Assembly (NCBI RefSeq): GCF_032854445.1
Contig: NW_027018498.1
Location: 1 to 20,882 of the forward strand
Length of the DNA: 20,882 nucleotides
Reading direction: 5' to 3'
Source of the DNA: Liolophura sinensis
Taxonomy: Eukaryota > Mollusca > Polyplacophora > Chitonida > Chitonidae
The position numbers and the translations under genes were made by a program. The notes beneath the pieces were generated by a model. The model made no database searches, had not been told where the DNA came from, and worked only from the letters and a program-made list of their open reading frames with translations. How positions within the stretch are numbered: the stretch's first letter is position 1; every line of letters begins with the position of its first letter. Below are positions 1-10,453 of the stretch, piece by piece.

Positions 1-551
1 AAAGACATTGAGTTTGTCTTCGACTTAGAAGTAAGACATTTGCTGGGTGAGTTAAATGGGCTTGGCCCAAAGATTTGACGTCGTCTGGGCTACCGAAGGG
101 CACATAACTTATAATGAAAAGTTGAATATAGTAATGACCAGTCGCGATTGTACATAGTTAATGTAGCCGATTTCAATTCGCAAAAAGACAAGGCAAAAAT
201 CCAAAAGTAGAAAAACTGTTCCAATGCTGCTGGTAAGAGGCTAATCCGACGTATTTTTGTGACGAGAAATCGAATGGTGCAAACCGCGTTGCTCTCCGAC
301 CAATACTTTTGGCTGTAGCCACAAATGAATAATCAATGATGTCAAGATCACGTGCCCAGCAACGGCTCTTACTCCATGGAAACCAAGGAAATTTGCAATT
401 TTTCAACAGCTGGAGATGCCTGGCCCAATTGCGCATCCTTTGGCACCTTATTGATGTGGGTCAGTGTTCAATTGTACTTTTTACAGCGGATTGTATCAAG
501 TACCTTTTGTTTTTTTTACATACAAATGGTGTGGATTTTCTACATGTAGAT
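1..551 (+). repeat. Satellite unit M1, type A
   Basis: 43C, 190A, 209A, 518C, 534A. One extra T at 254-258 (five Ts instead of four) makes it 551 bp; otherwise same as M3. The window opens at, or very near, the chosen unit start. Confidence 0.97.
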
Positions 552-1101
552 AAAGACATTGAGTTTGTCTTCGACTTAGAAGTAAGACATTTGTTGGGTG
601 AGTTAAATGGGCTTGGCCCAAAGATTTGACGTCGTCTGGGCTACCGAAGGGCACATAACTTATAATGAAAAGTTGAATATAGTAATGACCAGTCGCGATT
701 GTACATAGTTAATGTAGCCGATTTCAATTCGCAAAAAGACCAGGCAAAAATCCAAAAGTGGAAAAACTGTTCCAATGCTGCTGGTAAGAGGCTAATCCGA
801 CGTATTTTGTGACGAGAAATCGAATGGTGCAAACCGCGTTGCTCTCCGACCAATACTTTTGGCTGTAGCCACAAATGAATAATCAATGATGTCAAGATCA
901 CGTGCCCAGCAACGGCTCTTACTCCATGGAAACCAAGGAAATTTGCAATTTTTCAACAGCTGGAGATGCCTGGCCCAATTGCGCATCCTTTGGCACCTTA
1001 TTGATGTGGGTCAGTGTTCAATTGTACTTTTTACAGCGGATTGTATCAAGTACCTTTTGTTTTTTTTATATACAAATGGTGTGGTTTTTCTACATGTAGA
1101 T
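552..1101 (+). repeat. Satellite unit M2, type B
   Basis: Reference state at all 24 sites; same type as M13, M27 and M29. 550 bp. Confidence 0.97.
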
Positions 1102-1102
1102 A

Positions 1103-1121
1103 AAGACATTGAGTTTGTCTT
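1103..1121. repeat. Small inverted repeat, 6-bp arms
   Basis: AAGACA and TGTCTT separated by 7 bases at offset 2-20. It lies just after the 12-bp palindrome of the preceding unit, so two dyads fall within about 35 bp across each junction in the chosen phase. Confidence 0.5.
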
Positions 1122-1157
1122 CGACTTAGAAGTAAGACATTTGCTGGGTGAGTTAAA

Positions 1158-1170
1158 TGGGCTTGGCCCA
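1158..1170. repeat. Small inverted repeat, 5-bp arms, 3-base loop
   Basis: TGGGC and GCCCA around TTG at offset 57-69. Private changes in M23 (12162) and M31 (about 16559) disrupt it, and many right-half deletions (GGCCAAAG or ATGGCTTGG forms) fall in or beside its G and C runs. Confidence 0.5.
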
Positions 1171-1282
1171 AAGATTTGACGTCGTCTGGGCTACCGAAGG
1201 GCACATAACTTATAATGAAAAGTTGAATATAGTAATGACCAGTCGCGATTGTACATAGTTAATGTAGCCGATTTCAATTCGC

Positions 1283-1316
1283 AAAAAGACAAGGCAAAAA
1301 TCCAAAAGTAGAAAAA
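1283..1316. repeat. Cluster of near-phased A-tracts (predicted bent DNA)
   Basis: Four A-tracts of 5, 5, 4 and 5 bases at offsets 182-186, 195-199, 203-206 and 211-215. Their centres are about 13, 7.5 and 8.5 bp apart, averaging close to one helical turn. Phased A-tracts are known to curve DNA and are common in satellites. Types E, F and K shorten the first tract to four As through 186T. Curvature is inferred. Confidence 0.5.
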
Positions 1317-1448
1317 CTGTTCCAATGCTGCTGGTAAGAGGCTAATCCGACGTATTTTGTGACGAGAAATCGAATGGTGCAAACCGCGTTGCTCTCCGAC
1401 CAATACTTTTGGCTGTAGCCACAAATGAATAATCAATGATGTCAAGAT

Positions 1449-1454
1449 CACGTG
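1449..1454. promoter_or_regulatory. E-box-like CACGTG palindrome
   Basis: CACGTG at offset 348-353, in the least variable stretch of the unit (offset 306-440). It matches the canonical E-box bound by bHLH proteins, but a 6-bp match carries little weight and no promoter is evident around it. Confidence 0.25.
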
Positions 1455-1609
1455 CCCAGCAACGGCTCTTACTCCATGGAAACCAAGGAAATTTGCAATT
1501 TTTCAACAGCTGGAGATGCCTGGCCCAATTGCGCATCCTTTGGCACCTTATTGATGTGGGTCAGTGTTCAATTGTACTTTTTACAGCGGATTGTATCAAG
1601 TACCTTTTG

Positions 1610-1617
1610 TTTTTTTT
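1610..1617 (+). repeat. T8 tract followed by ACATACA or ATATACA
   Basis: Eight Ts at offset 509-516 in clean units. The following base at offset 518 separates A/E/I-type units (C) from the rest (T). In the right half the run varies from 7 to 9 Ts, the usual pattern of homopolymer length errors. Such a tract would also stop RNA polymerase III on the plus strand, though no polymerase III promoter is visible. Confidence 0.8.
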
Positions 1618-1638
1618 ACATACAAATGGTGTGGATTT

Positions 1639-1650
1639 TCTACATGTAGA
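1639..1650. repeat. 12-bp perfect palindrome, once per unit
   Basis: TCTACATGTAGA is its own reverse complement and lies at offset 538-549 of each clean unit, so it recurs every 550 bp. All recurrent type differences fall outside it. It could bind a dimeric protein or be a rearrangement point, but no function is shown by the sequence. Confidence 0.85.
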
Positions 1651-1651
1651 T

Positions 1652-2201
1652 AAAGACATTGAGTTTGTCTTCGACTTAGAAGTAAGACATTTGTTGGGTG
1701 AGTTAAATGGGCTTGGCCCAAAGATTTGACGTCGTCTGGGCTACCGAAGGGCACATAACTTATAATGAAAAGTTGAATATAGTAATGACCAGTCGCGATT
1801 GTACATAGTTAATGCAGCCGATTTCAATTAGCAAAAAGATCAGGCAAAAATCCAAAAGTGGAAAAACTGTTCCAATGCTGCTGGTAAGAGGCTAATCCGA
1901 CGTATTTTGTGACGAGAAATCGAATGGTGCAAACCGCGTTGCTCTCCGACCAATATTTTTGGCTGTAGCCACAAATGAATAATCAATGATGTCAAGATCA
2001 CGTGCCCAGCAACGGCTCTTACTCCATGGAAACCAAGGAAATTTGCAATTTTTCAACAGCTGGAGATGCCTGGCCCAATTGCGCATCCTTTGGCACCTTA
2101 TTGATGTGGGTCAGTGTTCAATTGTACTTTTTACAGCGGATTGTATCAAGTACCTTTTGTTTTTTTTATATACAAATGGTGTGGTTTTTCTACATGTAGA
2201 T
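1652..2201 (+). repeat. Satellite unit M4, type C
   Basis: 164C, 179A, 189T, plus a private 305T. Its counterpart M31 has the first three marks but 305C. Confidence 0.97.
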
Positions 2202-2751
2202 AAAGACATTGAGTTTGTCTTCGACTTAGAAGTAAGACATTTGTTGGGTGAGTTAAATGGGCTTGGCCCAAAGATTTGACGTCGTCTGGGCTACCGAAGG
2301 GCACAGAACTTATAATGAAAAGTTGAATATAGTAATGACCAGTCGCGATTGTACATAGTTAATGTAGCCGATTTCAATTCGCAAAAAGATCAGGCAAAAA
2401 TCCAAAAGTGGAAAAACTGTTCCAATGCTGCTGGTAAGAGGCTAATCCGACGTATTTTGTGACGAGAAATCGAATGGTGCAAACCGCGTTGCTCTCCGAC
2501 CAATACTTTTGGCTGTAGCCACAAATGAATAATCAATGATGTCAAGATCACGTGCCCAGCAACGGCTCTTACTCCATGGAAACCAAGGAAATTTGCAATT
2601 TTTCAACAGCTGGAGATGCCTGGCCCAATTGCGCATCCTTTGGCACCTTATTGATGTGGGTCAGTGTTCAATTGTACTTTTTACAGCGGATTGTATCAAG
2701 TACCTTTTGTTTTTTTTATATACAAATGGTGTGGTTTTTCTACATGTAGAT
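2202..2751 (+). repeat. Satellite unit M5, type D
   Basis: 105G and 189T. Counterpart of M32. Confidence 0.97.
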
Positions 2752-3301
2752 AAAGACATTGAGTTTGTCTTCGACTTAGAAGTAAGACATTTGCTGGGTG
2801 AGTTAAATGGGCTTGGCCCAAAGATTTGACGTCGTCTGGGCTACCGAAGGGCACATAACTTATAATGAAATGTTGAATATAGTAATGACCAGTCGCGATT
2901 GTACATAGTTAATGTAGCCGATTTCAATTAGCAAAATGACCAGGCAAAAATCCAAAAGTGGAAAAACTGTTCCAATGCTGCTGGTAAGAGGCTAATCCGA
3001 CGTATTTTGTGACGAGAAATCGAATGGTGCTAACCGCGTTGCTCTCCGACCAATACTTTTGGCTGTAGCCACAAATGAATAATCAATGATGTCAAGATCA
3101 CGTGCCCAGCAACGGCTCTTACTCCATGGAAACCAAGGAAATTTGCAATTTTTCAACAGCTGGAGATGCCTGGCCCAATTGCGCATCCTTTGGCACCTTA
3201 TTGATGTGGGTCAGTGTTCAATTGTACTTTTTACAGCGGGTTGTATCAAGTACCTTGTGTTTTTTTTACATACAAATGGTGTGGTTTTTCTACATGTAGA
3301 T
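2752..3301 (+). repeat. Satellite unit M6, type E
   Basis: 43C, 120T, 179A, 186T, 280T, 489G, 506G, 518C. The 280T mark is shared only with M34. The combination 518C with 534T is found only in type E. Confidence 0.97.
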
Positions 3302-3851
3302 AAAGACATTGAGTTTGTCTTCGACTTAGAAGTAAGACATTTGCTGGGTGAGTTAAATGGGCTTGGCCCAAAGATTTGACGTCGTCTGGGCTACCGAAGG
3401 GCACAGAACTTATAATGAAATGTTGAATATAGTAATGACCAGTCGCGATTGTACATAGTTAATGTAGCCGATTTCAATTAGCAAAATGACCAGGCAAAAA
3501 TCCAAAAGTGGAAAAACTGTTCCAATGCTGCTGGTAAGAGGCTAATCCGACGTATTTTGTGACGAGAAATCGAATGGTGCAAACCGCGTTGCTCTCCGAC
3601 CAATACTTTTGGCTGTAGCCACAAATGAATAATCAATGATGTCAAGATCACGTGCCCAGCAACGGCTCTTACTCCATGGAAACCAAGGAAATTTGCAATT
3701 TTTCAACAGCTGGAGATGCCTGGCCCAATTGCGCATCCTTTGGCACCTTATTGATGTGGGTCAGTGTTCAATTGTACTTTTTACAGCGGATTGTATCAAG
3801 TACCTTTTGTTTTTTTTATATACAAATGGTGTGGTTTTTCTACATGTAGAT
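3302..3851 (+). repeat. Satellite unit M7, type F
   Basis: 43C, 105G, 120T, 179A, 186T. It is type K without the 80T, 291T and 386T marks. Counterpart of M35. Confidence 0.97.
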
Positions 3852-4401
3852 AAAGACATTGAGTTTGTCTTCGACTTAGAAGTAAGACATTTGCTGGGTG
3901 AGTTAAATGGGCTTGGCCCAAAGATTTGACGTCGTCTGGGCTACCGAAGGGCACATAACTTATAATGAAAAGTTGAATATAGTAATGACCAGTCGCGATT
4001 GTACATAGTTAATGTAGCCGATTTCAATTCGCAAAAAGACAAGGCAAAAATCCAAAAGTAGAAAAACTGTTCCAATGCTGCTGGTAAGAGGCTAATCCGA
4101 CGTATTTTGTGACGAGAAATCGAATGGTGCATACCGCGTTGCTCTCCGACCAATACTTTTGGCTGTAGCCACAAATGAATAATCAATGATGTCAAGATCA
4201 CGTGCCCAGCAACGGCTCTTACTCCATGGAAACCAAGGAAATTTGCAATTTTTCAACAGCTGGAGATGCCTGGCCCAATTGCGCATCCTTTGGCACCTTA
4301 TTGATGTGGGTCAGTGTTCAATTGTACTTTTTACAGCGGATTGTATCAAGTACCTTTTGTTTTTTTTATATACAAATGGTGTGGTTTTTCTACATGTAGA
4401 T
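3852..4401 (+). repeat. Satellite unit M8, type G
   Basis: 43C, 190A, 209A like type A, but 518T and 534T like type B, plus 281T shared only with M36. It reads as an A/B mosaic. Confidence 0.97.
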
Positions 4402-4951
4402 AAAGACATTGAGTTTGTCTTCGACTTAGAAGTAAGACATTTGTTGGGTGAGTTAAATGGGCTTGGCCCAAAGATTTGACGTCGTCTGGGCTACCGAAGG
4501 GCACATAACTTATAATGAAAAGTTGAATATAGTAATGACCAGTCGCGATTGTACATAGTTAATGTAGCCGATTTCAATTCGCAAAAAGACCAGGCAAAAA
4601 TCCAAAAGTGGAAAAACTGTTCCAATGCTGCTGGTAAGAGGCTAATCCGACGTATTTTGTGACGAGAAATCGAATGGTGCAAACCGCGTTGCTCTCCGAC
4701 CAATACTTTTGGCTGTAGCCACAAATGAATAATCAATGATGTCAAGATCACGTGCCCAGCAACGGCTCTTACTCCATGGAAACCAAGGAAATTTGCAATT
4801 TTTCAACAGCTGGAGATGCCTGGCCCAATTGCGCATCCTTTGGCACCTTATTGATGTGGGTCAGTGTTCAATTGTACTTTTTACAGCGGATTGTATCAAG
4901 TACCTTGTGTTTTTTTTATATACAAATGGTGTGGTTTTTCTACATGTAGAT
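4402..4951 (+). repeat. Satellite unit M9, type H
   Basis: Type B with 506G. Counterpart of M37. Confidence 0.97.
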
Positions 4952-5501
4952 AAAGACATTGAGTTTGTCTTCGACTTAGAAGTAAGACATTTGCTGGGTG
5001 AGTTAAATGGGCTTGGCCCAAAGATTTGACGTCGTCTGGGCTACCGAAGGGCACATAACTTATAATGAAAAGTTGAATATAGTAATGACCAGTCGCGATT
5101 GTACATAGTTAATGTAGCCGATTTCAATTCGCAAAAAGACCAGGCAAAAATCCAAAAGTAGAAAAACTGTTCCAATGCTGCTGGTAAGAGGCTAATCCGA
5201 CGTATATTGTGACGAGAAATCGAATGGTGCAAACCGCGTTGCTCTCCGACCAATACTTTTGGCTGTAGCCACAAATGAATAATCAATGATGTCAAGATCA
5301 CGTGCCCAGCAACGGCTCTTACTCCATGGAAACCAAGGAAATTTGCAATTTTTCAACAGCTGGAGATGCCTGGCCCAATTGCGCATCCTTTGGCACCTTA
5401 TTGATGTGGGTCAGTGTTCAATTGTACTTTTTACAGCGGATTGTATCAAGTACTTTGTGTTTTTTTTACATACAAATGGTGTGGATTTTCTACATGTAGA
5501 T
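4952..5501 (+). repeat. Satellite unit M10, type I
   Basis: 43C, 209A, 255A, 503T, 506G, 518C, 534A. The 503T mark is shared only with M38; 255A is shared with M24 and M38. Confidence 0.97.
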
Positions 5502-6051
5502 AAAGACATTGAGTTTGTCTTCGACTTAGAAGTAAGACATTTGTTGGGTGAGTTAAATGGGCTTGGCCCAAAGATTTGACGTCGTCTGGGCTACCGAAGG
5601 GCACATAACTTATAATGAAAAGTTGAATATAGTAATGACCAGTCGCGATTGTACATAGCTAATGCAGCCGATTTCAATTAGCAAAAAGATCAGGCAAAAA
5701 TCCAAAAGTGGAAAAACTGTTCCAATGCTGCTGGTAAGAGGCTAATCCGACGTATTTTGTGACGAGAAATCGAATGGTGCAAACCGCGTTGCTCTCCGAC
5801 CAATACTTTTGGCTGTAGCCACAAATGAATAATCAATGATGTCAAGATCACGTGCCCAGCAACGGCTCTTACTCCATGGAAACCAAGGAAATTTGCAATT
5901 TTTCAACAGCTGGAGATGCCTGGCCCAATTGCGCATCCTTTGGCACCTTATTGATGTGGGTCAGTGTTTAATTGTACTTTTTACAGCGGGTTGTATCAAG
6001 TACCTTGTGTTTTTTTTATATACAAATGGTGTGGTTTTTCTACATGTAGAT
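5502..6051 (+). repeat. Satellite unit M11, type J
   Basis: 158C, 164C, 179A, 189T, 468T, 489G, 506G. Same type as M16 and M20. Confidence 0.97.
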
Positions 6052-6601
6052 AAAGACATTGAGTTTGTCTTCGACTTAGAAGTAAGACATTTGCTGGGTG
6101 AGTTAAATGGGCTTGGCCCAAAGATTTGACTTCGTCTGGGCTACCGAAGGGCACAGAACTTATAATGAAATGTTGAATATAGTAATGACCAGTCGCGATT
6201 GTACATAGTTAATGTAGCCGATTTCAATTAGCAAAATGACCAGGCAAAAATCCAAAAGTGGAAAAACTGTTCCAATGCTGCTGGTAAGAGGCTAATCCGA
6301 CGTATTTTGTGACGAGAAATCGAATGGTGCAAACCGCGTTGTTCTCCGACCAATACTTTTGGCTGTAGCCACAAATGAATAATCAATGATGTCAAGATCA
6401 CGTGCCCAGCAACGGCTCTTACTCCATGGAAACCAATGAAATTTGCAATTTTTCAACAGCTGGAGATGCCTGGCCCAATTGCGCATCCTTTGGCACCTTA
6501 TTGATGTGGGTCAGTGTTCAATTGTACTTTTTACAGCGGATTGTATCAAGTACCTTTTGTTTTTTTTATATACAAATGGTGTGGTTTTTCTACATGTAGA
6601 T
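6052..6601 (+). repeat. Satellite unit M12, type K
   Basis: 43C, 80T, 105G, 120T, 179A, 186T, 291T, 386T. The 80T change removes the GACGTC palindrome, and 386T creates an in-frame ATG (position 6443) within an otherwise shortened copy of the 97-codon frame. Confidence 0.97.
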
Positions 6602-7151
6602 AAAGACATTGAGTTTGTCTTCGACTTAGAAGTAAGACATTTGTTGGGTGAGTTAAATGGGCTTGGCCCAAAGATTTGACGTCGTCTGGGCTACCGAAGG
6701 GCACATAACTTATAATGAAAAGTTGAATATAGTAATGACCAGTCGCGATTGTACATAGTTAATGTAGCCGATTTCAATTCGCAAAAAGACCAGGCAAAAA
6801 TCCAAAAGTGGAAAAACTGTTCCAATGCTGCTGGTAAGAGGCTAATCCGACGTATTTTGTGACGAGAAATCGAATGGTGCAAACCGCGTTGCTCTCCGAC
6901 CAATACTTTTGGCTGTAGCCACAAATGAATAATCAATGATGTCAAGATCACGTGCCCAGCAACGGCTCTTACTCCATGGAAACCAAGGAAATTTGCAATT
7001 TTTCAACAGCTGGAGATGCCTGGCCCAATTGCGCATCCTTTGGCACCTTATTGATGTGGGTCAGTGTTCAATTGTACTTTTTACAGCGGATTGTATCAAG
7101 TACCTTTTGTTTTTTTTATATACAAATGGTGTGGTTTTTCTACATGTAGAT
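6602..7151 (+). repeat. Satellite unit M13, type B
   Basis: Reference state at all sites. Closes HOR copy 1. Confidence 0.97.
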
Positions 7152-7701
7152 AAAGACATTGAGTTTGTCTTCGACTTAGAAGTAAGACATTTGCTGGGTG
7201 AGTTAAATGGGCTTGGCCCAAAGATTTGACGTCGTCTGGGCTACCGAAGGGCACATAACTTATAATGAAAAGTTGAATATAGTAATGACCAGTCGCGATT
7301 GTACATAGTTAATGTAGCCGATTTCAATTCGCAAAAAGACAAGGCAAAAATCCAAAAGTAGAAAAACTGTTCCAATGCTGCTGGTAAGAGGCTAATCCGA
7401 CGTATTTTGTGACGAGAAATCGAATGGTGCAAACCGCGTTGCTCTCCGACCAATACTTTTGGCTGTAGCCACAAATGAATAATCAATGATGTCAAGATCA
7501 CGTGCCCAGCAACGGCTCTTACTCCATGGAAACCAAGGAAATTTGCAATTTTTCAACAGCTGGAGATGCCTGGCCCAATTGCGCATCCTTTGGCACCTTA
7601 TTGATGTGGGTCAGTGTTCAATTGTACTTTTTACAGCGGATTGTATCAAGTACCTTTTGTTTTTTTTACATACAAATGGTGTGGATTTTCTACATGTAGA
7701 T
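7152..7701 (+). repeat. Satellite unit M14, type A
   Basis: 43C, 190A, 209A, 518C, 534A; same as M3 at all diagnostic sites. Confidence 0.97.
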
Positions 7702-8251
7702 AAAGACATTGAGTTTGTCTTCGACTTAGAAGTAAGACATTTGTTGGGTGAGTTAAATGGGCTTGGCCCAAAGATTTGACGTCGTCTGGGCTACCGAAGG
7801 GCACATAACTTATAATGAAAAGTTGAATATAGTAATGACCAGTCGCGATTGTACATAGTTAATGTAGCCGATTTCAATTCGCAAAAAGACCAGGCAAAAA
7901 TCCAAAAGTGGAAAAACTGTTCCAATGCTGCTGGTAAGAGGCTAATCCGACGTATTTTGTGACGAGAAATCGAATGGTGCAAACCGCGTTGCTCTCCGAC
8001 CAATACTTTTGGCTGTAGCCACAAATGAATAATCAATGATGTCAAGATCACGTGCCCAGCAACGGCTCTTACTCCATGGAAACCAAGGAAATTTGCAATT
8101 TTTCAACAGCTGGAGATGCCTGGCCCAATTGCGCATCCTTTAGCACCTTATTGATGTGGGTCAGTGTTCAATTGTACTTTTTACAGCGGATTGTATCAAG
8201 TACCTTTTGTTTTTTTTATATACAAATGGTGTGGTTTTTCTACATGTAGAT
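7702..8251 (+). repeat. Satellite unit M15, type B'
   Basis: Type B with 441A, a mark found only in M15, M19 and M22. It traces the local block duplication. Confidence 0.97.
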
Positions 8252-8801
8252 AAAGACATTGAGTTTGTCTTCGACTTAGAAGTAAGACATTTGTTGGGTG
8301 AGTTAAATGGGCTTGGCCCAAAGATTTGACGTCGTCTGGGCTACCGAAGGGCACATAACTTATAATGAAAAGTTGAATATAGTAATGACCAGTCGCGATT
8401 GTACATAGCTAATGCAGCCGATTTCAATTAGCAAAAAGATCAGGCAAAAATCCAAAAGTGGAAAAACTGTTCCAATGCTGCTGGTAAGAGGCTAATCCGA
8501 CGTATTTTGTGACGAGAAATCGAATGGTGCAAACCGCGTTGCTCTCCGACCAATACTTTTGGCTGTAGCCACAAATGAATAATCAATGATGTCAAGATCA
8601 CGTGCCCAGCAACGGCTCTTACTCCATGGAAACCAAGGAAATTTGCAATTTTTCAACAGCTGGAGATGCCTGGCCCAATTGCGCATCCTTTGGCACCTTA
8701 TTGATGTGGGTCAGTGTTTAATTGTACTTTTTACAGCGGGTTGTATCAAGTACCTTGTGTTTTTTTTATATACAAATGGTGTGGTTTTTCTACATGTAGA
8801 T
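8252..8801 (+). repeat. Satellite unit M16, type J
   Basis: 158C, 164C, 179A, 189T, 468T, 489G, 506G. Last of 15 consecutive units of exactly 550 bp. Confidence 0.97.
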
Positions 8802-9352
8802 AAAGACATTGAGTTTGTCTTCGACTTAGAAGTAAGACATTTGCTGGGTGAGTTAAATGGGCTTGGCCCAAAGATTTGACTTCGTCTGGGCTACCGAAGG
8901 GCACAGAACTTATAATGAAATGTTGAATATAGTAATGACCAGTCGCGATTGTACATAGTTAATGTAGCCGATTTCAATTAGCAAAATGACCAGGCAAAAA
9001 TCCAAAAGTGGAAAAACTGTTCCAATGCTGCTGGTAAGAGGCTAATCCGACGTATTTTGTGACGAGAAATCGAATGGTGCAAACCGCGTTGTTCTCCGAC
9101 CAATACTTTTGGCTGTAGCCACAAATGAATAATCAATGATGTCAAGATCACGTGCCCAGCAACGGCTCTTACTCCATGGAAACCAATGAAATTTGCAATT
9201 TTTCAACAGCTGGAGATGCCTGGCCCAATTGCGCATCCTTTGGCACCTTATTGATGTGGGTCAGTGTTCAATTGTACTTTTTACAGCGGATTGTATCAAG
9301 TACCTTTTGTTTTTTTTTATATACAAATGGTGTGGTTTTTCTACATGTAGAT
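8802..9352 (+). repeat. Satellite unit M17, type K
   Basis: All K marks. One extra T in the T-tract (9310-9318, nine Ts instead of eight) makes it 551 bp. Confidence 0.97.
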
Positions 9353-9902
9353 AAAGACATTGAGTTTGTCTTCGACTTAGAAGTAAGACATTTGCTGGGT
9401 GAGTTAAATGGGCTTGGCCCAAAGATTTGACGTCGTCTGGGCTACCGAAGGGCACATAACTTATAATGAAAAGTTGAATATAGTAATGACCAGTCGCGAT
9501 TGTACATAGTTAATGTAGCCGATTTCAATTCGCAAAAAGACAAGGCAAAAATCCAAAAGTAGAAAAACTGTTCCAATGCTGCTGGTAAGAGGCTAATCCG
9601 ACGTATTTTGTGACGAGAAATCGAATGGTGCAAACCGCGTTGCTCTCCGACCAATACTTTTGGCTGTAGCCACAAATGAATAATCAATGATGTCAAGATC
9701 ACGTGCCCAGCAACGGCTCTTACTCCATGGAAACCAAGGAAATTTGCAATTTTTCAACAGCTGGAGATGCCTGGCCCAATTGCGCATCCTTTGGCACCTT
9801 ATTGATGTGGGTCAGTGTTCAATTGTACTTTTTACAGCGGATTGTATCAAGTACCTTTTGTTTTTTTTACATACAAATGGTGTGGATTTTCTACATGTAG
9901 AT
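9353..9902 (+). repeat. Satellite unit M18, type A
   Basis: 43C, 190A, 209A, 518C, 534A; 550 bp, no indels. Confidence 0.97.
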
Positions 9903-10453
9903 AAAGACATTGAGTTTGTCTTCGACTTAGAAGTAAGACATTTGTTGGGTGAGTTAAATGGGCTTGGCCCAAAGATTTGACGTCGTCTGGGCTACCGAAG
10001 GGCACATAACTTATAATGAAAAGTTGAATATAGTAATGACCAGTCGCGATTGTACATAGTTAATGTAGCCGATTTCAATTCGCAAAAAGACCAGGCAAAA
10101 ATCCAAAAGTGGAAAAACTGTTCCAATGCTGCTGGTAAGAGGCTAATCCGACGTATTTTGTGACGAGAAATCGAAATGGTGCAAAACCGCGTTGCTCTCC
10201 GACCAATACTTTTGCTGTAGCCACAAATGAATAATCAATGATGTCAAGATCACGTGCCCAGCAACGGCTCTTACTCCATGGAAACCAAGGAATTTGCAAT
10301 TTTTCAACAGCTGGAGATGCCTGGCCCAATTGCGCATCCTTTAGCACCTTATTGATGTGGGTCAGTGTTCAATTGTACTTTTTACAGCGGATTGTATCAA
10401 GTACCTTTTGTTTTTTTTTATATACAAATGGTGTGGTTTTTCTACATGTAGAT
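9903..10453 (+). repeat. Satellite unit M19, type B'
   Basis: 441A present. Five single-base indels (extra A twice near 10174-10187, lost G near 10215, lost A near 10291, T-tract of nine); net 551 bp. Confidence 0.96.

Larger units (their letters stand above)
1102..1651 (+). repeat. Satellite unit M3, type A (used here as reference unit)
   Basis: 43C, 190A, 209A, 518C, 534A; 550 bp, no indels. Site features listed separately below are placed in this unit. Confidence 0.97.
1587..1697 (+). other. Possible pseudo-exon between splice-like sites
   Basis: A pyrimidine-rich stretch ending TTTTTACAG (AG at 1585-1586) resembles a 3' splice site, and GGTGAGT (GT at 1698-1699) resembles a 5' splice site; they bound 111 bp, exactly 37 codons, open in the frame of the 97-codon ORF. 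A second donor-like GTAAGA lies at 1334-1339. This could be a relic of an exon captured when the satellite arose, or chance. No exon homology is recognised. Confidence 0.15.
1436..1729 (+). other. Recurrent 97-codon open frame, probably not a gene
   Basis: An ATG-initiated frame of 97 codons recurs in most clean units, crossing the unit boundary and ending at offset 77-79 of the next unit. The product has no motif I recognise. Evidence against coding: recurrent differences between units are mostly amino-acid-changing (for example H/Y, D/V, L/V, D/G); some units shorten or lose it (M12 and M17 through a G-to-T at offset 386 and linked changes); an overlapping 65-codon frame and minus-strand frames of 64 and 86 codons recur equally well; and 550 is not a multiple of 3, so frames cannot continue from unit to unit. 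Best read as chance open frame in a homogenised repeat. Confidence 0.25.
1..7151 (+). repeat. Higher-order repeat copy 1, 13 units (A B A C D E F G H I J K B)
   Basis: Units M1-M13. The order of diagnostic substitutions from M1 to M10 recurs from M28 to M38. The block J-K-B-A that ends this copy and starts the next (M11-M14) recurs in variant form at M25-M28. This makes a second periodicity of about 7.2 kb above the 550-bp unit. Apart from one extra T in M1, this copy has no indels. The unit boundary (starting at A) is a convention; the true HOR phase is unknown. Confidence 0.88.
7152..9352 (+). repeat. Shortened HOR block A-B'-J-K, first copy
   Basis: Units M14-M17. Compared with copy 1, B is joined directly to J, so the eight units A-C-D-E-F-G-H-I are missing. 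The simplest explanation is an unequal crossover that deleted about 4.4 kb. The B unit carries a private marker (441A) that also appears in M19 and M22. The J-K pair here matches M11-M12 at all diagnostic sites, apart from one extra T in the T-tract of M17. Confidence 0.85.

Noticed and set aside
1-550. Internal sub-repeats (half- or third-unit periodicity)
   Set aside because: Only short shared strings such as TGGCCCAA at offsets 63-70 and about 419-426 were seen; no consistent lag.
1362-1579. RNA polymerase III internal promoter (A and B boxes)
   Set aside because: The nearest B-box-like string (GTTCAATTG) does not match the consensus well and no suitable A box precedes it.
9261-9455. Retroelement polymerase fragment on the minus strand (SLGQAHLTHP-like segment)
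   Set aside because: A weak resemblance to the region before the RNase H domain of LTR elements, but no catalytic motif or adjoining conserved segment follows. A translated search would decide.
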